Positions 8,024-16,117 of a stretch of 22,395 nt of DNA are shown here, one piece after another (the stretch's first letter is position 1; the number at the start of each line of letters is the position of its first letter). The notes below the pieces were generated by a model that worked only from the letters and a program-made list of their open reading frames with translations, was not told the DNA's origin and searched no databases. Source of the stretch: CALGLS01 sp047626155 (GTDB taxonomy: Bacteria > Bacteroidota > Bacteroidia > Chitinophagales > Saprospiraceae); the NCBI GenBank assembly GCA_047626155.1, contig JBLHRR010000087.1:1-22395 (forward strand), written 5' to 3'. The position numbers and the translations under genes are program-made.

Positions 8024-8896
8024 ATGAAAGTAGCCGGTTTTACCTTTATTAGAAATGCCTTGAAATTTGATTACCCGATAGTGGAGGCCATTCAGTCTAT
8101 TCTTCCGCTTTGTGATGAATTCATAGTAGCGGTTGGGCAATCAGCCGACGAAACCCTTTCTTTAGTTAAAAGTATTAATAGTCCAAAGATTAAAATCATT
8201 GAAACAGTTTGGGACGATTCATTGCGGAAAGGCGGTGCTGTTTTGGCGAGAGAAACAGACAAGGCTTTTGCCGCTATATCCAAAGATGTAGACTGGGCTT
8301 TTTATATTCAGGCAGATGAAGTGGTGCATGAGAAATACCATCCTGCGATTCGTTTAGCTATGCAAAAGCATGTAGCAGATGAGAACGTAGAAGGATTGTT
8401 ATTTAATTATCTGCATTTCTATGGTTCTTATGACTACGTAGCTGATTCTTATGATTGGTATAGGAGGGAAGTTCGAATTGTCAAAAGGAATTTGCCCATC
8501 TATTCTTACCGGGATGCACAAGGGTTTCGCAAAGAAAATAACAAGAAGCTTACAGTGAAGTTGATTGATGCTTTTGTTTATCATTATGGTTGGGTGAAAA
8601 ATCCAAGAGCAATGCAACACAAGCAGGAAGAGTTCAATAAACTATGGCATGACGATGAATGGGTGGCAGCGAATGTGCAGCAGGTGGAAGCTTTTGATTA
8701 TAATGCAATCACAATGTTACATCGTTTTGAAGGAGCGCATCCAAAGGTAGTGCAGGAACGGATAGCTGCTCGGAATTGGAACTTTGATTATGATCCGGCT
8801 AAAAATGAATATTCAGTGAAAATTAAGATGAAGAAATGGGTGGAGAAGTGGACGGGGTGGCGAGTGGGGGAGTATCGGAATTATAGGACTGGGTGA
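8024..8896 (+). CDS. Family 2-type glycosyltransferase
   Basis: A 290-aa cytosolic protein related to GT-A glycosyltransferases. The start MKVAGFTFIRNALKFDYPIV is the conserved opening of this Bacteroidota group, with strand 1 and the nucleotide-binding region, so the ATG at 8024 is secure. ILPLCDEFIVAVGQSADET (26-44) matches the second strand of the GT-A fold; WAFYIQADEVVHE (91-103) occupies the position of the DxD metal/sugar-nucleotide motif, here as QADE. The second half contains YHYGWVKNP and an HHDDEW-like stretch (LWHDDEWV), plausibly acceptor-side. A basic C-terminus (KIKMKKWVEKWTGWRVGEYRNYRTG region) could sit at the membrane surface. Donor and acceptor are unknown. No polysaccharide genes lie nearby, so it is a stand-alone transferase. 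It ends 3 bases from the convergent fragment. Confidence 0.85.
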   Translation: MKVAGFTFIRNALKFDYPIVEAIQSILPLCDEFIVAVGQSADETLSLVKSINSPKIKIIETVWDDSLRKGGAVLARETDKAFAAISKDVDWAFYIQADEVVHEKYHPAIRLAMQKHVADENVEGLLFNYLHFYGSYDYVADSYDWYRREVRIVKRNLPIYSYRDAQGFRKENNKKLTVKLIDAFVYHYGWVKNPRAMQHKQEEFNKLWHDDEWVAANVQQVEAFDYNAITMLHRFEGAHPKVVQERIAARNWNFDYDPAKNEYSVKIKMKKWVEKWTGWRVGEYRNYRTG

Positions 8897-8899
8897 GGG

Positions 8900-9535
8900 T
8901 CACTCCGGAATATTAATCTTTCGCTCATTACTCCCATCCGCATTCATAATATAAAGATTACGACGAGTTTCAATATCACAGTCGCCTATCTGGAAAAAAT
9001 CTTCTCGTTCTACCACAATGGATGTACCATCAGGCGATGCTGCTAAATTATCATAGAAACGATTCTGATATCCTTTTGCAATCTCTTTTGATTCATTTGT
9101 AATTATATCTGTTGTACCAATTAACTGATAAGTTCCCCAAACGCTAATATCCTCTGTTATCCAATCAGTATCCATTATATATCCATATTGAGGAACATCT
9201 AAAGGGGGCATTTCGCTAAACTCTCGATTATTAATATTGTAAAAACCTAGAACTACTTCATCCATAGCATTTGCTGTTATACATGATATAATTTCATCGT
9301 CGCTCGACCAGTGCCAAGATGAAATGTATCTTAGTTCAGGAATAGTATCAATCGTTCCCCCCGTTTCATCGATCATCAAGAAAAGAGAAGGAGCTGATCC
9401 AGCACCTGCCTTTCTGTAAATCAATTTCGTTCCTTCTGAATTCCATATTGCATTGTTGTTAAAATTACCACTTGTTGTTAATTGTGTAAGACTATCACTA
9501 TTTGATTTGATTTTCCATAGCTGGTTACAATGCAC
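8900..9535 (-). CDS. TolB/PD40-like beta-propeller fragment, probably a 5'-truncated remnant
   Basis: A 211-codon open frame whose product looks like two to three blades of a WD40-like PD40 propeller: QLWKIKSNSDSLTQLTTSGN at the start, AIWNSEGTKLIYRK, LAASPDGTSIVVERED and the classic NLYIMNADGSNERKI near the end. Complete proteins of this type are exported and carry a signal peptide and five to seven blades. Here there is no signal peptide, the only available start is GTG (9535), and an in-frame TGA lies about 20 bases further upstream. No promoter-like box or further propeller sequence is found in 9536-9780. I read it as the 3' portion of a lost gene; a short functional protein from GTG is less likely. 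Its stop is 3 bases from the stop of the convergent glycosyltransferase, with no terminator between. Confidence 0.6.
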   Translation of the reverse strand: MHCNQLWKIKSNSDSLTQLTTSGNFNNNAIWNSEGTKLIYRKAGAGSAPSLFLMIDETGGTIDTIPELRYISSWHWSSDDEIISCITANAMDEVVLGFYNINNREFSEMPPLDVPQYGYIMDTDWITEDISVWGTYQLIGTTDIITNESKEIAKGYQNRFYDNLAASPDGTSIVVEREDFFQIGDCDIETRRNLYIMNADGSNERKINIPE

Positions 9536-9636
9536 TAGTGTCAGCCAAATATTTCAAATTGCCTCAGCATTAAAAATACATCCAAAAGATCTTTTTGATT
9601 TTAACCTTTAACCTTAAACACTATCCGCTTTTTCCA

Positions 9637-9681
9637 AATAGAAAACCCTTCATCGCACAACACGATAAAGGGTTTTCTATT
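9637..9681 (-). terminator. Terminator downstream of proS
   Basis: 19-nt arms (9637-9655 and 9663-9681) pair with one mismatch around a 7-nt loop, with AT-rich ends. It lies about 100 bases past the proS stop on the minus strand and before the propeller fragment, separating the two. Confidence 0.8.
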
Positions 9682-9742
9682 TTTAAAAATAATGTAACCA
9701 TTCAGCAGTAAATCCATATTTCACCACCTTACTTAGTGGAAA

Positions 9743-9777
9743 GTTAATAGTTAACAGCCAACAGTTAAAAGTTGATC
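9743..9777. repeat. Degenerate heptamer tandem repeat next to the proS stop
   Basis: Five consecutive 7-base units: gttaata, gttaaca, gccaaca, gttaaaa, gttgatc. They end 3 bases before the proS stop codon at 9781. A second 7-base tandem array of different sequence occurs at 21501-21528. Short heptamer arrays of this kind are intergenic, non-coding repeats. Confidence 0.65.
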
Positions 9778-9780
9778 TTC

Positions 9781-11247
9781 TTAATACGCTTTCGCAAACA
9801 ACACCCGCTGCTCTGAAGCCGCTCCAGTCAACACACAAACGCCAGCCTCCTTTTCATTATCCACAGGGATACAACGAATGGATGCCTTGGTCAGCTCCTT
9901 GATCTTCTTCTCTGTCTCTACAGTGCCATCCCAGTGGGCTAAAATAAAACCTCCTTTACTTTCCAATACCTCCTTGAACTCATCGAAGCCATCTACTTTC
10001 GTAATGCGCTCATCTCGGAATGCCAAAGCTTTGTTGAAAAGATTCTTCTGGATGTCATCCAGAAGCCCGGCGATAGTGCTGCCGATATTCTCTAGTGGTT
10101 CACTGTTCTTCTCGCCGGTATCTCTACGTGCGACTTCCACTTGGCCTTTTTCTAAATCTCTTTTTCCAAGTCCCAAACGAATTGGAACCCCTTTCATTTC
10201 ATGCTCCGCGAACTTGAAGCCCGGACGCTTTCTATCGTCCTGATCATATTTTACAGTTATATTGTTAGCTTTTAAAGTTGCCATAATTTTCGCAGCCGCT
10301 TCATCAATCTCAGGACCCGGTTTTGGGATCGGAACAATGACGACTTGCGTCGGAGCCAACTTAGGAGGTAGAACCAAACCCTTATCGTCAGAATGGGTCA
10401 TTATAAGTCCGCCAATCAAGCGAGTAGAAACACCCCAGGAAGTTGCCCAAACATGTTCTTGCTTTTGATCTTTAGATAAGAACGTTACATCAAAGGCTTT
10501 CGCAAAATTCTGACCGAGGAAGTGAGAAGTACCAGCCTGTAAAGCTTTTCCATCCTGCATCAATGCTTCGATAGTATAAGTGTCTATCGCCCCAGCAAAT
10601 CTTTCATTAGCTGTTTTTACACCTTTGATAACCGGCATGGCCATATACTCTTCGGCAAATTTTTCATAGATGTCTAAGATCATCAACGTTTCATCAACTG
10701 CCTCCTGCCTAGTGGCGTGAGCCGTATGTCCTTCCTGCCAGTGAAACTCAGCAGTACGCAAAAATAAACGGGTACGCATTTCCCAACGCATGACGTTGGC
10801 CCATTGATTGATCAATAAAGGAAGGTCTCGGTATGATTTGATCCAGTCGCGGTAAGTATTCCAGATAATGGTTTCCGAAGTTGGACGAATAATAAGTTCT
10901 TCCTCTAATTTAGCCGAAGGGTCAACAACTACTCCCTCTCCATCCGGATTGTTCATCAGGCGGTGGTGGGTAACGACTGCACATTCCTTGGCAAAACCTT
11001 CTACGTGTTCCGCCTCTTTGCTTAAAAAGCTTTTAGGAATCAAAAGGGGGAAAGAAGCATTAACGTGTCCGGTTTCTTTGAACATGCGATCCAGTTGATC
11101 TCTCATGTTTTCCCAAATGGCATAGCCTGTTGGTCTGATGACCATACAGCCACGTACAGCAGAGTTGGAAGCCAGTTCGGCTTTTTTGACCACATCATTG
11201 TACCAGGCGGAGTAGTCCTCGCTTCTGTTTGTGATTTCTTTTGACAT
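9781..11247 (-). CDS. proS: Prolyl-tRNA synthetase, archaeal/eukaryote-type (ProRS type 3)
   Basis: A 488-aa class II aminoacyl-tRNA synthetase that charges tRNA-Pro with proline. Motif 1 lies around GCMVIRPTGYAIWENM (33-48); the TSET loop is at 123-126; motif 2 is RWEMRTRLFLRTAEFHWQEG (154-173); motif 3 falls in GGLIMTHSDDKGLVLPP. The alpha/beta anticodon-binding domain begins near APTQVVIVPIP and carries KYDQDDRKRPGFKFAEHE. A C-terminal domain ends in ...QRVLFAKAY, the terminal Tyr being typical of this type. There is no YbaK-like editing insertion between motifs 2 and 3, as expected for the short archaeal-like form. The start at 11247 (MSKEITNRSEDYSAWYNDVV) gives the normal N-terminus. It is transcribed from a promoter about 160 bases upstream and divergent from the low-complexity envelope gene. 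Confidence 0.98.
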   Translation of the reverse strand: MSKEITNRSEDYSAWYNDVVKKAELASNSAVRGCMVIRPTGYAIWENMRDQLDRMFKETGHVNASFPLLIPKSFLSKEAEHVEGFAKECAVVTHHRLMNNPDGEGVVVDPSAKLEEELIIRPTSETIIWNTYRDWIKSYRDLPLLINQWANVMRWEMRTRLFLRTAEFHWQEGHTAHATRQEAVDETLMILDIYEKFAEEYMAMPVIKGVKTANERFAGAIDTYTIEALMQDGKALQAGTSHFLGQNFAKAFDVTFLSKDQKQEHVWATSWGVSTRLIGGLIMTHSDDKGLVLPPKLAPTQVVIVPIPKPGPEIDEAAAKIMATLKANNITVKYDQDDRKRPGFKFAEHEMKGVPIRLGLGKRDLEKGQVEVARRDTGEKNSEPLENIGSTIAGLLDDIQKNLFNKALAFRDERITKVDGFDEFKEVLESKGGFILAHWDGTVETEKKIKELTKASIRCIPVDNEKEAGVCVLTGAASEQRVLFAKAY

Positions 11248-11637
11248 TTATAATAATTGTTGATTGTTACTTGAATTTGAATGTCTACTTTTATTTATAA
11301 TAAGTAGCATGCTTAATGAACTATTGTATACTTTTCAGAAAAAAGCTTCCTTTTACCGATATGCCTGCGGGCGGATCTCCCTTTTAGGGTTTGGGGCAGC
11401 ACTTGCAAAAGTATATAGTATTATATGATACTTAACAAATAATTAAAAGGTTCCCTTTGTGACTCTTTTGGGGGCTATCGTCTTAATTATGTAATTACGA
11501 CCCAACCTTTTGAGGCTCAGAAACGTTAAATAATCATAACTTTAATGGTATATTAACAGAAAATTAGCCGCAAAAGTAATAAATTACCCCTGTAACTTGT
11601 AAGAGAGTCACTGTAATTACTAAAAACACATTTTAAT
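11248..11637. other. Divergent intergenic region between proS and the low-complexity protein gene
   Basis: 390 bases without a gene. The proS side holds an AT-rich leader with a CTACTT/AAGTAG hairpin and a GC-richer block near 11362-11400 containing gcctgcgggc and ccctttaggg-like (ccct-ttt-aggg) small stems, perhaps a decayed interspersed repeat. The proS promoter is at 11406-11439, and a second minus-strand TACTTTTG box lies at 11578-11571 without a partner -33 box. On the plus side I see only a weak TAACTTTA match, so the promoter of the gene at 11638 is unresolved. Confidence 0.5.
11406..11439 (-). promoter_or_regulatory. Candidate promoter of proS
   Basis: On the minus strand TTTG (11439-11436) is followed after 22 bases by TACTTTTG (11413-11406). 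Both boxes match the Bacteroidota consensus, with spacing slightly longer than the optimum. The predicted leader is about 150 nt, long for this window, and includes the small GC-rich stems. Confidence 0.6.
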
Positions 11638-12765
11638 ATGAAAAATAATAAGCTTTTCACTTTCCTTGTTGCCTTGCTAACGCTAGGATTCAGTACCGCG
11701 TCATTCGCTCAGTATGATGACCTTTACTACAATCCAGATGAGGATCAGATAACAACTACAGACTACAATTCTGACTTGACAGAAGAGGATGCTGACTTTT
11801 CTTCCGAAGATAGTGGTGACAACGACTATAGCGAAGATGACAGCTTCTATAACGATGATGATCGTTCTTCTTCTTCTAGTTCTAACACCAGATCTAATAA
11901 CAGCTACAATAATAATGACAACTATCAATACAGCTCTCGAATCCGTCGATTCAACAGACCTTACGCTGGTTTTGATTATTACGATCCTTGCTATACAGAT
12001 GTTGCTTACTACGATCCTTTTTACTCCAGGCCGGGTACTTCGATCTATGTAGTAAACAATAACAACCGTTATAACAGAGGATTCAATCGTTACAATCGTG
12101 GATACCGACCAGGTTTCGCTTTCTCTAACTTCGGTTACGGAAATAGATTCAACAGTCCATTTTACAACCCATACTTGGGCAATAGTCCATTTAATAACTA
12201 TGGCTACAATAACGGTTTCAACAATAACGGTTTCAACAATAATAACTTCGGTGGAGGATATAATCCATATTGCCCACCAACCAGTTCCAATAACAGCCCC
12301 TTTAACTCTGGAAACGCAAACAGCGGTTACAATGGCCCAAGAAGAGGAGGTGTAGGAACTGCAACAGGGGGCTCTACTTCCAGTGATAATACTGATAAAG
12401 CAAGAAGAAGTAGCAAGACTAAGGCGCGTTCTTCTAACAGCTCAGCTACAAGATCTTCAAGAGGAGATTACGATAACAAAAGCTCAAGAAGTAAGTACAG
12501 CAGAAATAAAGGAACAACAGGTAGTTCTACTAGGAAGTCCTCTACAGGAACATCTAATAACAAAGCTTCGACAAGAGGCAGCAGAAGAAATAATTCTTCC
12601 AAAGGAACTTCCACGAGAAGTAGTAGCAGACGTCCTTCTAGCAGTTCTACAAGAAGTAGTGGAAGCAAAAGGTCTTCAGGTTCTTCTACAAGAAGTAGCG
12701 GAAGCCGTTCTTCCTCTAAGTCTTCAGGCAAAAGTTCTTCCCGTAGCAGAAGAGGAGGTAAGTAA
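11638..12765 (+). CDS. Secreted low-complexity protein: acidic, Asn/Tyr/Gly-rich and Ser/Arg-rich zones
   Basis: A 375-aa exported protein of unknown function. Residues 1-25 are a signal peptide ending in SFAQ. Residues 26-75 are strongly acidic with Tyr and Ser (YDDLYYNPDEDQ). Residues 97-130 form the only complex-sequence core (QYSSRIRRFNRPYAGFDYYD, then PCYTDVAYYDPFY), which I recognise as a recurring signature in Bacteroidota secreted proteins. Residues 139-212 are Asn/Phe/Gly/Tyr-rich and prion-like (GFNNNGFNNNNFGGGY). Residues 253-375 are a Ser/Arg/Lys tail with repeats such as SSTRSSGS. The charge therefore runs from acidic to very basic, compatible with self-association or binding to an anionic polymer (inference). 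Other frames are open across the tail only because of its simple codon pattern. A terminator follows and the OMPP1 porin gene lies downstream. Confidence 0.85.
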   Translation: MKNNKLFTFLVALLTLGFSTASFAQYDDLYYNPDEDQITTTDYNSDLTEEDADFSSEDSGDNDYSEDDSFYNDDDRSSSSSSNTRSNNSYNNNDNYQYSSRIRRFNRPYAGFDYYDPCYTDVAYYDPFYSRPGTSIYVVNNNNRYNRGFNRYNRGYRPGFAFSNFGYGNRFNSPFYNPYLGNSPFNNYGYNNGFNNNGFNNNNFGGGYNPYCPPTSSNNSPFNSGNANSGYNGPRRGGVGTATGGSTSSDNTDKARRSSKTKARSSNSSATRSSRGDYDNKSSRSKYSRNKGTTGSSTRKSSTGTSNNKASTRGSRRNNSSKGTSTRSSSRRPSSSSTRSSGSKRSSGSSTRSSGSRSSSKSSGKSSSRSRRGGK

Positions 12766-12809
12766 TAGCTTGTTTGGCTGAAGAACAATAAAATAAATAA
12801 AATTAAAAA

Positions 12810-12851
12810 AGTGGGTGGTTAAGCTGAAATGCTTTTCCACTCATTTTTTTT
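12810..12851 (+). terminator. Terminator after the low-complexity protein gene
   Basis: agtgg (12810-12814) pairs with ccact (12837-12841), and aagc (12821-12824) with gctt (12831-12834) around an internal loop and a tgaaat loop. A T8 run follows at 12844-12851. It lies 45 bases after the stop. Confidence 0.7.
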
Positions 12852-12946
12852 GCTTCTCTTCAATAAAAGCGACAATCATTTTTATTTGGCGAAGCTCTTA
12901 TGTACTTTTATCAATTGGAAAATTATACCCTTTAAAATAAATATTT

Positions 12947-14431
12947 ATGACTCGATTATTTTTTTTAATCATCTCTACTATTGCTTTTTCTTTTCCGCTA
13001 CAGTCGCAAACTATACAGGATGCTTTACGTTATTCCAGACTTGACTTTGGAGGGACGGCCCGGTCCATGGGAGTAGGCGGAAGTATGGGCGCATTAGGTA
13101 CTGACTTTGCGGTACTCAGTACCAACCCTGCAGGTTTGGCCGCTTACCGTAGCTCTGATTTTATGTTTACGCCATCGTTTAAATTTATGACCGTTTCCTC
13201 TGGTTTAACAGGAGCTGGAAACGAAACAACAGATAAGAGATCCAACCAACTGCTTTTAGATAATATTGGATATATTTATGCTTCTCAGCCAGTTACTAGC
13301 AAATGGGAGGCCTTTAACTTTGGAATTGGCGTAAATAAAATGGTGGACTTCTTCGAGAAGTTTAGTTATGAAGGGAAGTCTAAAGGTTCGATTATAAACC
13401 GCTTTGTAGAACAAGCAGAAGGTTTTGATTCAGACAATCTTTATCCTTTTGAAGATGAATTGGCTTTTAATACATTAGCTATTTATGATGACAATGGAGA
13501 TAATTCTTACGAAAGTGATTTTCAACTGGCACCTGATGCGGTAATACAAAGAGAGGAAGAAGTAGTAATGTCAGGGGCGATGAATGAATTGGTTTTCTCT
13601 TTTGCAGGTAACTACAACCATAAGTTAATGGTAGGAATAACCTTAGGCGTTCCCATCATGAGATATACAATAGAACGTACCTACAGTGAGCGAGATCCGG
13701 ATGATGAGGTGCCCTTTTTTAATGATCTAACTTTTACAGAAGAAATATCAACAACGGGAGCAGGCTTTAACTTAAAGGTCGGCCTTATCTATCGTCCTAT
13801 TCAAATGGTAAGGGTAGGCTTGGCATTTCATACGCCAACAAGACTCCAGCTAACAGACACTTGGCAAAATACCTTTAACTATGATTATACGGATGATGAC
13901 GGGAATTCAGATGAGACCAGCCAAGCTTTAGATGGAGGTCCATTCGATTATAGCCTGCGGACCCCTGGAAGAATCATCGGTAGTATAGCTGTTCTGATTA
14001 AAAGACATGGTTTTATTAGCGCTGAGCTCGAATACTTGAACTATGCAGGGAACTCCTTTGACCTCACAGAAGATAATTCCGATACTTTTTCTCAACAGTT
14101 GGAACGTTCACTAAATCAAGAGATAGATGATAACTTAACGAATGCTATTAATTTTAAGGTAGGAGGTGAATTAGCAGTTGATATTTTTAGAATTCGTGCA
14201 GGTTATGGGATGTTTGGCACATCTTATGCCGCTAAATCATCATTTGATCCAAGCTATAGTTTAGGACTGGGAATGCGACAAGAAAGCTACTATTTGGATG
14301 TGGCATATAAACGTACTTCTGTCACAAATGATTACAGTCCATATGCATTGGTAAACCCATCAGATGAACAAGGCATCAACAGCGAGTCAGCTATTAATAA
14401 GTTGATATTAACGCTTGGTTTCCGATTCTGA
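12947..14431 (+). CDS. OMPP1/FadL/TodX-family outer membrane transport protein
   Basis: A 494-aa outer membrane beta-barrel of the group often labelled hemin receptor or OMPP1 in Bacteroidota. Residues 1-20 are a signal peptide (MTRLFFLIISTIAFSFPLQSQ). The mature N-terminus has the family hallmark: TIQDALRYSRLDFGGTARSM, GVGGSMGALGTDF, VLSTNPAGLAAYRSSDF (the NPAG turn is characteristic). The remainder alternates short amphipathic strands with aromatic girdles and Asp-rich loops and ends in LILTLGFRF, with a C-terminal Phe as needed for outer-membrane barrel assembly. By family it would carry hydrophobic small molecules; the actual substrate is unknown and the hemin label is not supported by any motif here. 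It is followed after 18 bases by the next secreted-protein gene, so the two are probably co-transcribed. Confidence 0.88.
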   Translation: MTRLFFLIISTIAFSFPLQSQTIQDALRYSRLDFGGTARSMGVGGSMGALGTDFAVLSTNPAGLAAYRSSDFMFTPSFKFMTVSSGLTGAGNETTDKRSNQLLLDNIGYIYASQPVTSKWEAFNFGIGVNKMVDFFEKFSYEGKSKGSIINRFVEQAEGFDSDNLYPFEDELAFNTLAIYDDNGDNSYESDFQLAPDAVIQREEEVVMSGAMNELVFSFAGNYNHKLMVGITLGVPIMRYTIERTYSERDPDDEVPFFNDLTFTEEISTTGAGFNLKVGLIYRPIQMVRVGLAFHTPTRLQLTDTWQNTFNYDYTDDDGNSDETSQALDGGPFDYSLRTPGRIIGSIAVLIKRHGFISAELEYLNYAGNSFDLTEDNSDTFSQQLERSLNQEIDDNLTNAINFKVGGELAVDIFRIRAGYGMFGTSYAAKSSFDPSYSLGLGMRQESYYLDVAYKRTSVTNDYSPYALVNPSDEQGINSESAINKLILTLGFRF

Positions 14432-14449
14432 TGTGTCGTTTTTTATATT

Positions 14450-15490
14450 ATGAATAAGTACACAACAATCATCCTTTTTATCCTCCTTTTTATCTGTGGA
14501 GATCTTTCTGCTCAGACTGACTCGCCAGATGCTGGTGTAGCCTATTCTTCTGAGATTGAAAGAGCTATTGCTGAAACTAAGTGGAGATATACCTATGCCT
14601 TGCACCTGGAGTCGAATACCATTATCCATCAAGCAGAGGACTTTTACGATTATTATCTACATTTCCGATACGATTACATTTATGAGCAGTACCTCAATGG
14701 GGAGTTGACCCGAGGTACCTGGAGCCTTAATGAAAGTGATCTTTTCTATAGCTTTAAGCACATTAAGAAATTTAAAATAACAGAAATCAATAAGAAGACT
14801 TTACTGTTGGAGTTTACACAGCCCAATAGTAAAGGAACTTATCAATATCATTTTGTAAGGGTTGAAAGCGCGGATGCTCCCTTTGTAAAGCCGGCTTATG
14901 AACTGCCGGATGTTATTGTGGAAAGAGAAGATACCCGTCAGCGAAAAAACCGTCGCTTTGCTTTTGGACAGAAGAGGAAAAAGAAGAAAAGGGATAGATC
15001 AAAAAGGAAGAAGAAGAAAGAAAAGGAAGTATTTATCAGCATTGAACTTATTGGTGGTGGTTACTATGGAGGGATTGACCCGGTGTTGCGCGATTACATT
15101 TACATTAAATCTGATGGCCGCTTGGTCAAAGAATATAAAGGGTTGAATAGTGGCTTAACAGTTATAAAAAAGAACATTTCCCGTGATGAATTGGAGATGT
15201 TTGCAGAATTCATCATCACAAAAAAATTCTTTGAATTCGAAAGAATGTATGATTGTGAATCGGCCTTCTGTCAGGAACGGAAGCATGCTAAGCCAACTCC
15301 TATCCCTCTCCGACTTGCCGTGGCCTACGGCAACCGGAAAAAGGTAATAACGATTAGTATTTTTGGTAAAGACAAGAATAAAGTACAATACGTTGATTAC
15401 CCTCCTGCTGTTGATAATATCGTAGATGCCATTCAAAGAATGGCTAGCCGCTTGGACGACGATATGGGAAGTATTACCAAGAAGAATTAA
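14450..15490 (+). CDS. Conserved secreted protein with lipocalin-like N-terminus and basic linker
   Basis: A 346-aa exported protein of unknown function. Residues 1-22 are a signal peptide (ending in DLSAQ). Residues about 42-138 look like a small beta-barrel of lipocalin-like organisation: WRYTYALHLESNTIIHQAED, then YDYIYEQYLNGELTRGTWSL, ending in GTYQYHFVRV. Residues 163-193 are an extremely basic linker with runs KRKKKKRDR and KRKKKK. Residues about 194-340 are a second domain (VFISIELIGGGYYGGIDPVL ... YDCESAFCQERKH ... PTPIPLRLAVAYGNRKKVIT) with two cysteines at about 264 and 269 that could form a disulphide in the periplasm. The arrangement resembles uncharacterised Bacteroidota proteins encoded beside OMPP1 porins. 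The 18-bp gap to the porin gene suggests a shared operon and possibly a shared outer-membrane role (inference). Confidence 0.8.
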   Translation: MNKYTTIILFILLFICGDLSAQTDSPDAGVAYSSEIERAIAETKWRYTYALHLESNTIIHQAEDFYDYYLHFRYDYIYEQYLNGELTRGTWSLNESDLFYSFKHIKKFKITEINKKTLLLEFTQPNSKGTYQYHFVRVESADAPFVKPAYELPDVIVEREDTRQRKNRRFAFGQKRKKKKRDRSKRKKKKEKEVFISIELIGGGYYGGIDPVLRDYIYIKSDGRLVKEYKGLNSGLTVIKKNISRDELEMFAEFIITKKFFEFERMYDCESAFCQERKHAKPTPIPLRLAVAYGNRKKVITISIFGKDKNKVQYVDYPPAVDNIVDAIQRMASRLDDDMGSITKKN

Positions 15491-15642
15491 CACATAGCTA
15501 GATAGAGCGGGTTAGCGGCTACTTCTTTAGGAGGAGGAATGGAAGAGATGTCTAGTTGTGTTAAGAATTAAGGTAGAAGTTTTTATTTGTAGACTCTAAT
15601 TATTACCTTGCGTATAATTAGCATGACAACTAAATAAAAATT

Positions 15643-16110
15643 ATGTCCTCTACAGTAAAGGTTCCCATCGATGATCCATCAGATTCCTTTGGTTTCGTTA
15701 TCGAACGAACGGCCAAACGTATGAAGCAATATTACCAAAAAATGCTTCGTGATGCGCATATAGATATAACCGTCGATCAATGGATTTTGCTAAAGGCAAT
15801 TTATAAAAAAGATGGTTCCAGTCAATACGAAATAGCTTCTTCCACTTTCAAGGATGCCCCTACCGTTACTCGAATTTTGGATATTCTCAGCACTAAAGGT
15901 TTGATAGAACGCGTAGCAGATTCTGTTGACCGAAGAAAATTTAACATTAGGATTACAAAAAAAGGAAAGGAACAGGTAAAACAAATTTCACCTGTTGTTC
16001 AATCCTTTCGGGAAACCAGTTGGAATGGTCTGACCAAGAAACAGCTTGGAGAAATGACGAATCTTTTGAACGTTGTATTTGATAATCTGGACAAAAAAAG
16101 CGAAAAATAA
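15643..16110 (+). CDS. MarR-family transcriptional regulator
   Basis: A 155-aa winged-helix DNA-binding protein. An N-terminal dimerisation helix contains FGFVIERTAKRMKQYYQKML; ITVDQWILLKAIYKKDGSSQ leads into the helix-turn-helix (YEIASSTFKDAPTVTRILDILSTKG, recognition helix around PTVTRILDIL). The wing is VDRRKFNIRITKKG, and the C-terminal helices complete the dimer. MarR proteins usually repress a neighbouring gene until an aromatic or phenolic ligand binds. The next gene, 111 bases downstream on the same strand, encodes homogentisate dioxygenase, so control of tyrosine/phenylalanine breakdown is the natural guess. The start ATG follows an AT-rich leader with a degraded TACCTTG (15604-15610) box. 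A poor inverted repeat at 15488-15563 precedes the gene. Confidence 0.88.
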   Translation: MSSTVKVPIDDPSDSFGFVIERTAKRMKQYYQKMLRDAHIDITVDQWILLKAIYKKDGSSQYEIASSTFKDAPTVTRILDILSTKGLIERVADSVDRRKFNIRITKKGKEQVKQISPVVQSFRETSWNGLTKKQLGEMTNLLNVVFDNLDKKSEK

Positions 16111-16117
16111 TTAAAAC

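Noticed and set aside
9878..11098. Plus-strand open frames opposite proS
   Set aside because: Antisense shadows of the synthetase gene.
12383..12788. Long open frames on both strands (12383-12781 + and 12468-12788 -) inside the low-complexity protein gene
   Set aside because: Their products are biased Val/Leu/Glu strings created by the repetitive Ser/Arg codons of the real gene; no start context, no recognisable domain.
12829..13044. 71-codon ORF across the terminator and start of the OMPP1 gene
   Set aside because: Runs through the T8 terminator tract and overlaps the porin signal peptide in another frame; low-complexity product.
15488..15563. Inverted repeat aacaca...ctaga / tctag...tgtgtt after the lipocalin-like gene
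   Set aside because: Arms do not align without a gap, the loop is long and no T-run follows, so a terminator call is not supported.
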